Shown: positions 63,534-64,000 of the stretch, in pieces
Layout: the number at the start of each line of letters is the position of its first letter
Position numbering within the stretch: position 1 is the stretch's first letter
Source of the DNA: UBA3775 sp964584255
Lineage (GTDB): Bacteria; Bacillota; Clostridia; Lachnospirales; Lachnospiraceae
Length of the DNA: 64,000 bases
Direction of reading: 5' to 3'
Assembly (NCBI GenBank): GCA_964584255.1
Contig: CAZOZM010000001.1
Span: forward strand, 219,136 to 283,135
Program-made: the position numbers and the translations under genes
Notes under the pieces: model-generated
Databases searched by the model: none
What the model was told of the DNA's origin: nothing
The model's input: the letters and a program-made list of their open reading frames with translations, nothing else

Positions 63534-64000
63534 TTATGCTAATTCTGCGAAGTACTTAATTGTACGTACCATCTGGCTTGTATATGAGTTCTCGTTGTCA
63601 TACCATGAAACAACCTCAACCTGTGTCTTTCCATCTGGAAGTGGAGAAACCATAGTCTGAGTAGCATCAAATAATGAACCGAACTTCATACCGATAATGT
63701 CTGAAGAAACGATTTCTTCTTCATTGTAACCAAATGACTCTGTTGCCTGAGCCTTCATGATTGCATTAACTTCTTCCTTAGTTACTGTCTTGTTAACAAC
63801 AGCGAAAAGAAGTGTTGTTGAACCTGTAGGTGTAGGAACACGCTGAGCAGCTCCGATAAGCTTTCCGTTAAGTTCTGGAATAACAAGACCGATTGCTTTA
63901 GCTGCACCTGTTGAGTTAGGAACGATATTAACAGCGCCTGCACGTGATCTTCTCTTGTCGCCCTTTCTCTGTGGTCCGTCAAGGATCATCTGATCACCTG
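63534..64000 (-). CDS. gap: Glyceraldehyde-3-phosphate dehydrogenase (5' part outside window)
   Basis: The last 154 or so residues only, open at the window end (frame GDQMILDGPQRKGDKRRSRAG). NIVPNSTGAAKAIG, PELNGKLIGAAQRVPTPTGS, DATQTMV and WYDNENSYTSQMVRTI are the C-terminal GAPDH motifs. The catalytic Cys and NAD-binding region lie beyond the edge. First gene of gap-pgk-tpiA-gpmI. Confidence 0.97.
   Translation of the reverse strand, partial: GDQMILDGPQRKGDKRRSRAGAVNIVPNSTGAAKAIGLVIPELNGKLIGAAQRVPTPTGSTTLLFAVVNKTVTKEEVNAIMKAQATESFGYNEEEIVSSDIIGMKFGSLFDATQTMVSPLPDGKTQVEVVSWYDNENSYTSQMVRTIKYFAELA

Noticed and set aside
1..64000. tRNA genes, insertion sequences, prophage or integrase
   Set aside because: Gaps were read on both strands; apart from the tmRNA no cloverleaf end, transposase or phage gene was found.

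Overview
All protein-coding genes in this 64-kb window lie on the minus strand, so transcription runs from high to low coordinates. The only + strand gene I support is the tmRNA gene ssrA. Codon use, canonical GGAGG ribosome binding sites, a full-length spoIVA, a Gram-positive style signal peptidase, the ylxM-ffh-rpsP-khpA-rimM-trmD-rplS order and the gap-pgk-tpiA-gpmI ... secG-rnr-smpB-ssrA order point to a moderately AT-rich, endospore-lineage Clostridia, most likely Lachnospiraceae (Butyrivibrio/Lachnospira/Coprococcus-like). I cannot fix the genus from sequence alone.

Region 1 (1-20720) is an accessory carbohydrate locus. An operon led by a cytoplasmic YicI-type alpha-xylosidase and a GH26-like glycosidase (20635-16893) is followed by a nine-gene operon (16438-3404) with its own promoter and strong terminator. 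That operon encodes a YesL-like membrane protein, a 1065-residue secreted solute-binding protein with N-terminal beta-sandwich-like modules, a permease pair, a beta-propeller/TPR membrane protein, a Yip1-family membrane protein, a 1078-residue DUF5696-like envelope protein and a second permease pair. A third transcript (2846 to beyond 1) encodes a lipoprotein and a conventional lipoprotein solute-binding protein. No transport ATPase is present. This locus is the best candidate for an incompletely described system: an import machine with extra envelope components.

Region 2 (20766-34930) is housekeeping and sporulation: mutS, rnhA, a membrane-anchored MutS-like ATPase, an SH3-domain protein, spoIVA, then the operon lepB-rbgA-rnhB-yraN-pgeF-DUF512-der-plsY. 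The plsY/spoIVA junction combines a terminator, a sigma-E-like promoter and the spoIVA ribosome binding site. A duplicated repeat abuts the spoIVA stop codon.

Region 3 (35036-39511) is the SRP/ribosome operon ylxM-ffh-rpsP-khpA-rimM-trmD-rplS. Region 4 (39518-48739) holds a TrmH-like methyltransferase, then an amino-sugar/galactoside operon: NahK-like kinase, sugar nucleotidyltransferase, ROK-like kinase, nagA, a membrane protein and a GH36 alpha-galactosidase. It lies directly downstream of metA. Together these could split imported N-acetylhexosamine between UDP-sugar synthesis and catabolism.

Region 5 (48890-64000) holds ligA, an RluF-like pseudouridine synthase, ssrA, adenosine deaminase, purine nucleoside phosphorylase, a CBS/DRTGG pyrophosphatase, smpB, rnr, secG, an esterase and the lower-glycolysis genes gpmI, tpiA, pgk and a partial gap cut by the window end. 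Trans-translation components (ssrA, smpB, rnr) cluster here. No tRNA, rRNA, CRISPR array, insertion sequence or prophage was seen.
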